From Isoetes taiwanensis (taxonomy: Eukaryota > Streptophyta > Lycopodiopsida > Isoetales > Isoetaceae): a stretch of DNA of 64,000 nt. The stretch's first letter is position 1. The number at the start of each line of letters is the position of its first letter. The notes under the pieces are model-generated. The model searched no databases and had not been told where the DNA came from. It saw only the letters and a program-made list of their open reading frames with translations. Of the stretch, positions 15,001 through 27,000 are shown piece after piece. The position numbers and the translations under genes were made by a program. The stretch is taken from positions 18,221,018-18,285,017 of the forward strand of contig JAJEKV010000020.1 in NCBI GenBank assembly GCA_021234155.1. Reading direction: 5' to 3'.

Positions 15001-18000
15001 TGGGGCTGGAATACTAGGTGAAAAGGTTTTGGTTTTAGACCATAAAGCAAAAAATTCTACAAAGAATTCAAGTAGAAGAGCAATCGAATGCTATTACTGT
15101 CACAAATTGGGGCATATTGCAAAGGATTGCCATGCTAAGCAAAGGAAAGATGCTAAGGATGCCAGGCAAAAGAAGGCAAGCGCATCCGAGAGCAAAGCAA
15201 AATCTGAAAAATCCAATTTGGCAGCTTGCACTGAGATCTTAGAATCTAATGCAGAGTTTCTTTGCATGGCAGTTCACACGGGCATTCCACGCATTCCACA
15301 GGGGCACTGGATACTTGATTCAGGTGCCACAAATCACATGTCCGGAGATTCTACTGTATTTTAGCACCTACATAAGGAGCAGAAAGGCGGAGTCCAATTA
15401 GGGATGGTTTCTCTCATCCAATTTAAGGAAAAGGTCTAGTCACCTTGGATCTAGGTGATGGCATGGTGAAAGCAATTAGAGATGTCATGTATGTGCCTGA
15501 GTTGGCAACAAATTTACTCTCTATTTCGCAAATGGATTTATTTGGCAGATTTGTTCTCTTTGGAGGTGGAGGTGGCAAAGCAGTCATCTATGATGCACAT
15601 CCCAAGGATGATCCAGCAGCACAAGAATTAGCGCATCAGCACAAGAATTAGTGCATGGCAAGTTGCACAATGGGCTTTATAAGTTGGAACAAGTTGAAGC
15701 TGTGAATCATGCGCTCATCCACCAATATAATAGCCTTGAAGAGCTATGGCACAACAGCTTAGGCCATTTCAATTGCAAATATATCCACATGTTGCGCAGG
15801 AAAAACATGGTGCGGGGTTTGCCTAATTTGAAAGATGTGGATCTTCATTGCAGTGCTTGTTCTCTTGCCAAACATTCCCAAGTTCCATATCCAAAAGTTA
15901 CTGAGCTTAGGGCCTCTCGACCGTTTGAAATCATCCACTCGGAGCTCTCTGTCACATGAAAGTCAAAAGCATAGGAGGCTCCAGGTACTTTATGACTCTT
16001 ATTGATGACTTCTCTCGCTTTACTTGGGTATCTCCTCTAATGTATAAGTCCCAAGTCTTTGAATCATTTCAGAAGTTTTATCAAATGGTTGATAAACATT
16101 TTGAGATGACCATTAAGTATCTTAGAAGTGATAATGGTGGAGAGTATGTGTCTCAAGCTTTCTCAAACTTTCTAGATGCTTCAGGAATAGAAAAAGAGTG
16201 ATTGTTCCCTATGCTCACCCTCAAAATGGGGTAGCGGAGAGAAGAAATCGCATCATCTTAGATTTGGCAAGATCTATGACTGCTCATGCAGGTCTACCAA
16301 AATCTTTTTGGGCTGAGGCTGTTAGTACTGCAGTCTACATCATGAACAATCATGAACAGGGCTCCCACTAAGGCTGTTGCAGATATGACACCTTATGAAG
16401 CTCTATATGGCGAAAAACCAGATCTGTCACACTTGAGGACATTTGGATGTCTGGCATATGCCACTTTATCCTTGGAGGAGGTCAAGAAATTGGGTAAGAC
16501 GCATGATAGATCAGTCAAGGCAATTTTTGTAGGCTATCCGCCCCAGCATGAAGCCTACAAGCTATATGATCCTGTAAAAAGGAAGATGTTCCTCAGCAGG
16601 TCTGTTCACTTTGTTGAACACGCACGGTACAATGATGATGTACCTTGGGATATCAATGATGCTTTCTTGTTTGACCAGGATAGATGTCTGGCGTATGCCA
16701 CTTTATCCTATGCCACTTTATCCTGGGAGGAGGTCAAGAAATTGGGTAAGACGCATGATAGATCAGTCAAGGCAATTTTTGTAGGCTATCTGCCCCAGCA
16801 TGAAGCCTACAAGCTATATGATCCTGTAAAAAGGAAGATGTTCCTCTGTAAAAAGGAAGATGTTCCTCTGTAAAAAGGAAGATGTTCCTCAGCAGGTCTG
16901 TTCACTTTGTTGAACATGCACGGTACAATGATGATGTACCTTGGGATATTGTTGAACATGCACGGTACAATGATGATGTACCTTGGGATATCAATGATGC
17001 TTTCTTGTTTGACCAGGATTGGTCAATCACTTCGCCAATCAGTAATGTATAAGAAGAGCCACATTCACCAACTTTGCAAGTATTTCCTCTATTGGCTGAT
17101 ATTCAGACACAAAAAGAGCAGGGGCAGGGGCAGCAAGACATTTTGGAAGAGCAGGGGCAGGGATCGAAAGACATTTTGGAATCTTGGTTTGAAGATTCAG
17201 GGGAAGTTCAGCCAGCAACCTCTCCGTAGGGATCTGAGGTAGGATTACCTCCACAGTACGACCTTTCCAGACTTGAAACACCTCAGACATCAAATGTTGA
17301 GGAGAGTTTACAAGAGTTAGAAAGCTCTGCTCAAAGTACTCTAGCTGCGCCTCAAGTGGCCTTGAGGAGGTTAGCTAGAATAAGCAACATGCAGAAGGGT
17401 CCACAATGTAACATGGCTTTAATGGCCAAGATCGTGTATAACACTCATGATCCTGTACATTTTGAAGATGCATGCAAGGCTGTACATTTTGAAGATGCAT
17501 TGCAAGGCTGCCCATTGGAGAACTGCCATGCAAGAGGAGATCAATATGCTTGACAAGCAAGAAACATGGGAATTGATTCCGCTACCTCCAGGTAAGCATG
17601 CTATAGGTTGCAAATGGGTTTTCAAAACTAAATTTGCTGCTGATGGATCTCTAGCTAAGCATAAAGCGCACCTTGTAGCTAAGGGGTACTCACAAAAGTA
17701 TGGGATTGATTATGATGAGGTATTTGCCCCTGTAGCTTGTTTGTCCTCTATTCGGGCAATCATAGCATTGGCTGCACCTGAAGGATGGCCAATATTCCAC
17801 ATGGATTTTAAAGGAGCATTCCTTCATGGGAATCTACAAGAAGAAGTTTTCATGTAGCAAGGGTTTGCTAAAAAGGGCCAAGAACATCTAGTATGCAGGT
17901 TGAAGAAGAGCTTATATGGCTTGAAACAAGCCCCTAGATGCTGGAATCAGAAAATTCATGCCTTCCTTCTGCATGCAAGATTTCACCAAAGCTCAGCAGA

Positions 18001-21000
18001 CGCTAACGTCTATGTTAGATGTGGTCCTAATCAAGAGATTTGCATCATAGTTCTTTATGTGGATGATCTCTTGATTACAGGGGGAGCAGCACAACTAATA
18101 GATCAAACAAAGATAACTCTTCAACAGAAATTTGATATGACTGATCTAGGACTGCTCCACTTATATTTAGGACTTGAAGTTTGGCAAATGCCAGATGGCA
18201 TCTATTTATCTCAACAGAAGTCTATCCGGGATATACTTTAAAAGTGGAATATGAGCAATGCCAAACCAGTCTCAGTACCTATAGACTTAGGTACCAAGCT
18301 TCATGCAGATGCAGACGGCAACTCTTGTGACAGTACTTTATACCAAAGTCTCGTTGGAAGTCTGCTCTACTTGACTGCAACACGACCAGGTACATGACTG
18401 CTCTACTTGACTGCAGTTAATCTTCTTTCCAGGTACATGCAATGGCCTACACAATTACATTGGAAGGCAGCCAAGCATGTGCTGGCCTACCTTCAAGGCA
18501 CGTTACAAGAAGGATTATTTTACAGAAAATCAAAAATTGATAGCTACACCGTCTTTGTTGATGCTGATTATGCAGGTTGTGAAGACACTCGAAGGTCCAC
18601 AACAGGGATCATGTCTTCACTTGGGCCTAATATGTTCAATTGGATGTCAAAGCGACAATCCACTGTTTCTATCAGCACTACCGAGGCTGAATTCAAATCC
18701 CTTTCAGCGGGAGTGCAGGAAGCACTTTGGTTACAGAAGTTGTGGAAGGATCTTAAAGTTCCCATACAGAAGCCACAATTGTACAGCGACAATCAGAGTA
18801 CTATTTAGCTAGTATTCAATCCGGTTTTCCATGCAAGAACCAAGCATCTTGATGCACATCTTCTCTTCGCACGAGAACGATTTTTGGCTTCTGAGTTGGT
18901 TTTGTCTTACTGTTCAACACAACATCAGCTAGCAGATATGTTTACCAAACCCTAGCAGATATGTTTACCAAACCTTTGGCTAGTGCCAAACTAAGTAAGT
19001 TCAAGGAGCACCTAGGGATGGTGAAATTCCAGCTTAAGGGAGAGCAAACATGCAGTAAGCTGAAATTTTGAAGTCCACATAGGTTTAAGGGAGAATGTTG
19101 GAACAACATTGTTAACCCTATGTTAACCCTATGGGGACGTTAGGTCACATAGTCCAACATGTATGGTCAAAGGTCAAAGTCACATGTAAGACTAGGTAGG
19201 TGGACATCACATGTTAAGACTTGTTAGGTGGTCACATCATAGTTAGGTAGGAAGCCTCTATCATATATATGTATCATCAACGTGTAAATGAAAGTAGCTC
19301 ATGTTTCCATTTCTCTCCTCCTGATCCTCCAACAGATGGTTCAGTCTGCTGAAAGTCTACTAGGGTAGTTTATGGTGGATTTGTATGATGCTGACATGAT
19401 TGGAAAATGGCTACTACTATCAGAGGAGATTTGTGAGTTCTACCGTGGTATTATATCAGATCTTTTGAGAAAGGGATATGCAAGATCTTTTGAGAAAGGG
19501 ATATGCATTACAGAAGGTGCGCATTGCTACGCATTGCGGATATGGGTAATAAGTTCCATGATGCTTCTTATGAACAGGAGTTATTTCTGAAGTCTTATAT
19601 TAGTAGTTTGAATATCTATATCATGAAGGCACGAGAATGGTACAGGGGCAGAAAGATATGGTTCAGAAATATGGTTTGGCAGCCATGGCTTATCTGGTGG
19701 TTGAGTTTGCTCTATCTTATGCTTGGTCTTAGGGGATGTTTTTTTTTAGTTTTCAGCCATTCACATCATCGGGGGATGTTAGAGTATTATCATACTCCAC
19801 GTGTGTTGATGACTGTGCATGCTGAGTCACCACCTGTTGCTGACATGGCACTCTACATATTAGCCATTGTCACGCCTCATTCTAGTGAGTTCACTCTAGG
19901 AGCTAGTAGGTGCTTACGTTTCTGTCCTTGTCTTTCCTTCATCCGTCAGGATTACCTCATGTCATCAAGAACGAAGGACTTATCATTCATTTCTGCACTG
20001 TTTGTCTGATCAGCCACATTGGTTTCACATTCTAAATCATCAAATCAGGCACAAGATAATATGAGTCCATATGCTCTTCATTATTACAATAAATGTCATA
20101 GACTCCATTGCTCCCATCAGCTTCAGTTCCTGTTGGGGCAAAATTGCCTGGTCGAAATAATTACCTCATCCTCGTCCACCTTGACCTCGACCTCGACCTC
20201 TTCTTCCACCACGAGCTCTTCCATGCTGGTAAAACCTTCTTTGATTTCCTTGGTTTTTTTTGTTAGCGAATGACATGTGAATGACATGTGACTCTTCACT
20301 ACTCTTAGATGACTAGGCATGCCACATATGTTGTTGACATGGCTCTTCTATAAAGCCATAGTCATGCTTTGTAGTTCTTTATCCAGTTTACTCATAGCCT
20401 AGCTATATCGTGTATCTCTTTCATTCTAGCATACATGCATACAGAATTTCTTCATGGTATCAGAGGCAAAATGCAGGGTGAGGTGAGTGCCGAAGTATAG
20501 CAGGTGGCAGGTGGGATCAGAACGTGGTATCGGGTTTGAGCAGAGGAATTGGCATCATTTTTTCTTGCATTGTGCAAGAGTTAGTCTAGAACGTGCTGCG
20601 GGTCTAGAACGGGTCTAGAATGAAAGCTCGAGAAATCTCTGCAAAGATTCTGCTAATCTTGCAAGATTCTTCGTCTGGTTAGGTCTTCTTCTTGCTACGA
20701 TTTGCAAGAAAGGATTTGCAAGAAAGGGTCGGATCTGATGTTGAGAAGAGATTCGGTTGTGTAGTTTGGGCGAGCGTCTGAGGCGTTTGGAAGACTCGTG
20801 CGAAGATATTTTGCAGCCGGATTTGTGCCATATGGCGAAATCGGCAGTAGAAAGTAGAATATGTGGAGTCAGAGACATATTGCATGGCTATTTTGGTTCG
20901 TGGCTTATTTGGAATACAAGCAAAAAGTGCATTCTATTTTTGTTGATTGGGTAAATAAAATCCTAATAAGGCGGTGATACGTTGGGAAATAGATAAAGTC

Positions 21001-24000
21001 TAGATTACATGTCGAAATCTTGCATGAGTTTGGTTGCATTTGGAGTTACGGCAGAGGGGAACCGGATTTGAACACTGCTGGATAAGGAGCCGCTGTTGAG
21101 TGCAGAATCTCTTCAGATTGAGTGGCAATCCGGATGTAGACTGGCTTTGGATCTGGAATTGGCTCCTGGAAGTCTTCAAATCCCTGAGCAAGATTTGTGT
21201 GAGATTTCTTCCTTCTTGCTACACTTCAGTCTTGTCAGACTTGTGCTATTGTAGATGTGATATAACTGGCTTGCTAGAGAATCTAATCATCATCTATTTT
21301 ACTTCTGAGTCTGTTAAGCAGCTTTATCAGATTATAGCTTCTCTTGAAAGGTAAGGTTTTAACCATTCATAATTACGAAGAATGGAGATCTCAAATGACC
21401 TGGTCATTGATATCCCAAGTTGTGTGGTATGTTGTCGGAGGAATAATTTTTTAGCTACTCTTGATGAAGAAGACACAGTTTACAAATCTATAATGTTGAC
21501 CATTGATGCTACTTTACAACCAGGGGTTTTGCAAACATCATTCCTTACTGCCAAGGAGTTGTGGGATTATCTAAGTTCTCAATTTGGACAGAGCCATGAC
21601 CAAGACTTGAATCATGCTAATTATTCCCTTCCACTTGGTGATGCTTGGGATGAGGTTGCAATTATGGCAGCCATGACAGCTGCCACAGATGTTCATTAAG
21701 AAGATATTCCTGATACATTTCGCCATGATGATTACAAAATTGTAGAAAACCTTGGAGAAGGGCAAGTTGCACGGATGAAACAAGAGCATACTATGTCTAA
21801 TGAAGATAATGTTCACAATATTAGTCCATCTTCTATATCCAAACTTCATTCGACATAGCAGATTATGCTGTAACAGAGATGTTCTCGGAGTCTTCACCGC
21901 TGTATATTGCTCCTGTACCTGCTCTGCAGGGTGCTCTGATTCAGGATATTTTGCAATGAGATGGAAGACGAGCACATGGTAGTCTCATGTGAACGGAGTG
22001 CTGATTTCTACGAACAAGGTATACTTTCTAATCTTATCATGGACACAGCTGCTGATGTACCTGTAGTGTAGGGTATATACGAGCTGCATGTTTTAAAAAT
22101 GATGACATGTTTGCATTGCAAAGTGCTTCAGAAGAATTGAAATTAGAATTATTTTCAATGGATCATAAGCAATTTCGCATTAAAGAGGAACAGATTTCTA
22201 AGTTTCCTTCGGTCGATCTTCATGCTACCCTTCCTGACTTTGCTTTTATTATGACTCACATTTGTACTCAGCAGCTAGAATTACCTTGTTATATTTGCTT
22301 AAACGTTTCATTTGGTTGTCTACATGATGGGAGGTTGGAGGATCATCCTAACTTGAATGATTGTTTGGGGTATGTGCCTCATTATGATGTTGGCGAATCG
22401 AACAAGATGTTGAAATTAGCCACAGTTGTAAGCATAAACAAAATCATGTTTTATTTGATCTTCACAATTCTATGTTTCTAAAGAGAGATGATATGGTATC
22501 TGACAGAAGTGCATTAGCAGTGCAAGTGCAGCTTCTAAAGCAATCACTAACACTTGGTATGGTTGGGTTACCTAAGTAGTGTTATGAGTTACAAGTGCTA
22601 CCTTTTATGGCCGAAAGATGTTCAAACTGTCAAGTAGAGGATACAAAAACATTCACTGCTGAGAGTATTGTTAGTTGTACATGTTCGCAGGATTCAGCAG
22701 GGCACTTACATGGGCTTAACCTTGGGTTGAAGGCTGAGTATGGTTTATTACAGAGACAAAAGAAGTTGTTTTATACCGTTCCTTGTATTTCCTGGAAAAG
22801 GGAATGGTACAGAGGCAGGATGTTATGGTTTAACACCAACATCAAGTGGCAGCCATGGTTGAATTTGCTTCATATGCTGAATTCCTTCCAGGCAGCGTTA
22901 TATCTCAGGGGGGATACTTCGCATTAGTACTATATTTTGGGTCATGCTAGTCATCAGGGGGGATGTTAGCGAATGACATGTGACGCATCACTACTCTTAG
23001 ATGACTAGGCATGCCACATATGTTGCTGACATGGCTCTTCTATAAAGCCATAGTCATGCTTTATAGTTCTTTATCCAGTTTACTCATAGCCTAGCTATAT
23101 CGTGTATCTCTTTCATTCTAGCATACATCATACAGGGTTTCTTCATTTTTTGGCTAGACCATTGATTTTTAGAATTCCTATAGGTGGAGAACACATTCCT
23201 TATGGTTAACATGAAGCGTTAGCATAACCTCGGCCTCTACCTCATCGTTACTGATAATTTGACATTGTAATTTTTGTATTTTCTACAAGATCCAAAATTT
23301 TGGCTTCCTTTTCTACCAGGACCTCTAAATTGTTGCTGATTCTTGCAAACAAGGCTTCTTGCTGTTCTTGGACCTTAGAGTCCAACTCCTTTTGCAATAA
23401 TCCAAAGGAGACCTAAGGTGGACGCATATGCAGCTGGCCTAGTTTTATAGAAATCAAGCACATCATATTCCTTTGCGCCCGTGTAAAGAGCATGCAAATA
23501 ACTCTTTCTCTGTCGGCGGATCTCCAATGGCCGTGAGCTGACTTTTTATGCCTTCAAGTTCAGCCAGGAACTTCGTGACACTTTCAAAATCACTTAATTT
23601 TAGAGAATTGAATTTGTTTCTCAAGTATTGCCTCCTTGATTCATTTACTGTCTTATACAAATTCCTCAACTTCTTCCAAGCAGATCGCGAGGTTTTCTCA
23701 TCATATGCTGTCTGACTTCATCAGTACAGTAAATCTTGAGAAAGGCAAGTGCCAAGGGATCCGTTTGGTCCCATTCAATCTGTTCATTTACTTCTCTCTT
23801 TCGATGCTTCAGGTGACTTTTCACCTTGCCTTCTAAAAGGACCCTCATCAAAGAGGGGATTATATGCTTCCGTAAGAGGTCTCTGGTTCAGGCCTTAGGT
23901 GTTCATCACTCACATATTCCCATAGACCTTTCACCTCAAGCACTGGCTCCATCAAATTCTTCCGAGAATTATAATTCTTGCCATTAAGAATGTACCTGTC

Positions 24001-27000
24001 TTGAGAAAGTATTTTCTCCAATGAATTCTCCATGATCCACAACCTGTTGTCACCAAATTCTGAATTTGCCACAGATGTGTACTTAGTAGATAAATATGAA
24101 GAGAACGTCCAACAAATTGGACGAATTTTCAATTTGATACCAACGGCCGGCAACAAAACAAGGAGGAACAAATTTGGCCTTGTACGAGCCAAAAACGGCC
24201 GGGTGATAAGACTTTTGTGAGACTTCACAATCACACCAATTTGTTGTGACGAATTTGCTTGCTGATTTCCAGCGGAGGCCCAGGGATCATATGCGCTCTA
24301 CTTGTTAGTTTAGTGGAGGAGAGAAGAAGAGACATAGATGACAGCACCATCAAAAAGATTCATATTTAAGGACGTTCAATTACCAAATACATTTCTGCAG
24401 GGTCAAGTTTATCCAACCTAAAGACTACACGGCAACTCCTACATAGACTCTACTTTCATACTATGTGCATTATGTACATGATACATTTGCACCATTAACT
24501 AACATTGCTAACATTACATGTCCAATAGTTGCTCATCATCTTCTTTAATGACACATGCGATAGTGTACAGTTATAGTCCTACTACACCCCATCCAATGAC
24601 GTACACTAGTTGAATGCTCCTAAAACCTAGGAGATCATGCAATATAAATCTATCTGCTACTTTTTTGTAGTAAATGCATTAACCTGGATTTGTGATGCTC
24701 TCTAACAAAGCAAACTTGGGCTAGAATGCAGTATACAGCCCCCCCCGGTAAGCAGCAAGTTCCACGCTGGCTCAGAAATGCCGTCCGCATTTAACGGATT
24801 AGTTGAATGAACAAATTAGTCGAACGGATACTGCTGTTAAACCAAAACTTAACATGTAAAACCAAAAACAGATCACAGACATTCCCGTTTGCTGATTACC
24901 ATGGCATTCCCGTTTACCATTCTTCGGATTCAGTTCTGTGGGATCAGTTCTGGGGTGTTTTTTGTCAGATATGGAGTACAGGAATGCTGAAATTGGGATC
25001 AACAACATCCGAGACTTGCTTGATAAAACCAGAGATCAAGAGGAGACTGTTGCATTGTATATCCAAGTGGGATTCTTGCCAGAGCATAGAAAATGTATAA
25101 AATGTGAAAAGGATATGAAATTGAGAGGTGATACGAAGGGAACTCGTGATAGAATTAAGTGGAAGTGTAAGGGCAAACATTGCAATTACAGTTGTTCTAT
25201 TCGTAGCAGCACCTGGTTTGCTGGCAGTAAGCTTACTTTGTCTCAGATGCTCATGGTTATGTACTGTTGGAGCATCAAGTTGCCTCAAGATCAAGCATGG
25301 ACAGTATGCAAGATACAGAGTCAGCATACTACGTGCGATTGGTATAATTATTGCCGTGACATTTGCTATGTCGCTATTCAAAAGCTATTCAAAAGCAGAA
25401 TCAGGTTATTGGTGGTCCGGGTAAGATTGTGGAAATTGATGAAAGTAAATTTGGAAAGCGAAAATATAATAGAGGTAGACGAGTAGAGGGTCTGTGGGTT
25501 TTTGGTGGCATTGAACGAGGTTCTGATAAAATGTTTATGGTTCCTCTAGAGGACCGGACAAAGGAGACTCTTACAGATATTATTTTTAATTATGTTGCAC
25601 CTGGCTCTATCATCTACAGTGATTGTTGGAAAGGATATGATTCTGAGTGGTTAGGACAATTGGAGTATCGGCATTGCACAGTTAATCATAGCTTGTACTT
25701 TAAAGATCCAGAGAGACTGGTGTGCATACAAACAGGATTGAATCCACATGGGGTGCTGTGAAGAGGTCACTTCCACGCTATGGAACTCAAAAGGCATTGT
25801 ATGAGTCGTATTTCTTGGAGTACATGTGGAGGAAACGTTTTGTGCTGCGTAAAGATGATGCTTTCAATATTTTCTGTAAACACGTTTCTATGTATATTAG
25901 AGATGTTATCAATGGTCCTGAATGAATTTAATTCGTTTCCAACATATGCTTGTATTGAACAGATTTAGGGTGATCTGTCCTGGGTTTACAGTTTCCTAGT
26001 TCTTTAGTTTTTATTGTTCTGTAATTCATTGTAGTTCTGTGTCTGCCTCTGTGTGTCTCTCTCTGTGTTAAACACAGAACTAAAAAACCAGACAAAATGT
26101 TCGCTAAAATGTTATCGCGGATGACGGCGGCAAAAGTATAGAATGCAGACGTGGAATTTGCTGCTTACGTTTTGGGGGGGGGCATTCGTCCCACTTGCCA
26201 AACTTGAACATCGCATGATTTATGAAAGGATGTATTTGTCATCCTTTGCAGGTCACTATTGTTGCAATGTAGTGTAAATATGATTACGCAGGTCCTCATA
26301 AGTGAATCAAACAGATCGTTTCTTGTGCAGCCCTTCAAACAACTTTTAACTACTTCTGTGGTGCTATATTGACAATAGTCTGTTTCTTTGAACTCCAAGG
26401 AACTGCCTCCAAATAATGTCCTGTAATTGATCTTTTGCGGTAAAGATCGCTGCTTGCTAACATGGCTAGATCTTGTATATCCTGTTCGAAAGCACCATAC
26501 AGGGTACAGAAGCTGAAGGGTTCGCTTACGAACAGGCAAGTAACACCTTCATTTGCTGATGCAGACAAATAGTGAGATATATAAGGCTGCAATGAAAGTG
26601 GCATACCTGTCTCTCAATGGTATCTTTTAAGTCTTTTATTTAATCTGAGACAAGCATTTTTAAGATAATCGAGGAAATGATCAGATTAGTCTTTTATCAA
26701 AGCAATGAACAGAAAAGAACCATAGAGAGACAGTTCTAATGCAGAATAGACTGATGCCACAATGTGCTGAATAATTGACTCCTTACTGCCCACCTCGCAA
26801 GACCTGCAAGAGTTGCAGTTCTTAGTATCGTAAGAAAATGTTTTTGGGATGTTTACCTCGTATTGCACTTAAGGGGGATGTTAATGCACTTGATAAGCAC
26901 AAAGAAAATGAAAGTAGTATAATCAGGGCCTGTAGAAAACCCTACCCTAACACACGCATAAACTGGAGAACAGAAACTCAAAACTGAAAATGAGGCGTTA

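Larger units (their letters stand above)
14394..19334 (+). mobile_element. Ty1/copia retrotransposon B, 5'-truncated
   Basis: It carries gag to RNase H in order and one 3' LTR (19096-19334), but no 5' LTR or primer-binding site, because copia A begins directly to its left. Its insertion replaced or deleted the protease region of A. A polypurine tract (AAGGGAGAA) precedes the LTR. Because the 5' end is missing, no target duplication can be tested. Confidence 0.8.
20261..23145 (+). mobile_element. Non-autonomous LTR retroelement D inside copia A
   Basis: LTRs lie at 20261-20454 (194 bp) and 22964-23145 (182 bp), nearly identical, starting TGTTAGCGAATGACATGTG and ending TTTCTTCA. The length difference is mostly an 11-bp tandem duplication in the left copy. 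The primer-binding site TGGTATCAGAG follows the left LTR directly, fitting initiator Met-tRNA as in copia elements. The polypurine tract AGGGGGGA precedes the right LTR. TTTTT on both sides (20256-20260, 23146-23150) is the likely 5-bp target duplication. No pol is present in 2.5 kb of interior, so mobilisation would need another element. Similar LTRs imply a fairly recent insertion. Confidence 0.85.
11349..24504 (-). mobile_element. Ty1/copia retrotransposon A, minus strand, broken by nested insertions
   Basis: Matching LTRs lie at 11349-11699 and 24303-24504, both starting TGTTAGTTTAGTGGAGGAG and ending AACTAACA. Flanking bases are TTGCA on the left and TTGCT on the right, a near-perfect 5-bp target duplication, so the two LTRs belong to one insertion. 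Gag runs leftward from about 24040, is interrupted by element D, and resumes at 20260-20003. Pol (from GAG-pre-integrase on) lies at 14393-11715. The protease region is missing where B and E now sit. Both gag and pol contain many stops. Confidence 0.8.

Noticed and set aside
20123-20320. Glu/Val-rich minus-strand ORF
   Set aside because: It is a shifted reading of the Arg/Gly-rich part of copia A gag (tandem GGTCGA-type codons) and enters the LTR of D.
24739-26182. Bacterial insertion sequence contamination
   Set aside because: The transposase resembles IS1016, but the element lies within a spliced plant gene intron beside copia sequences and has Merlin-like ends, so a eukaryotic transposon fits better.
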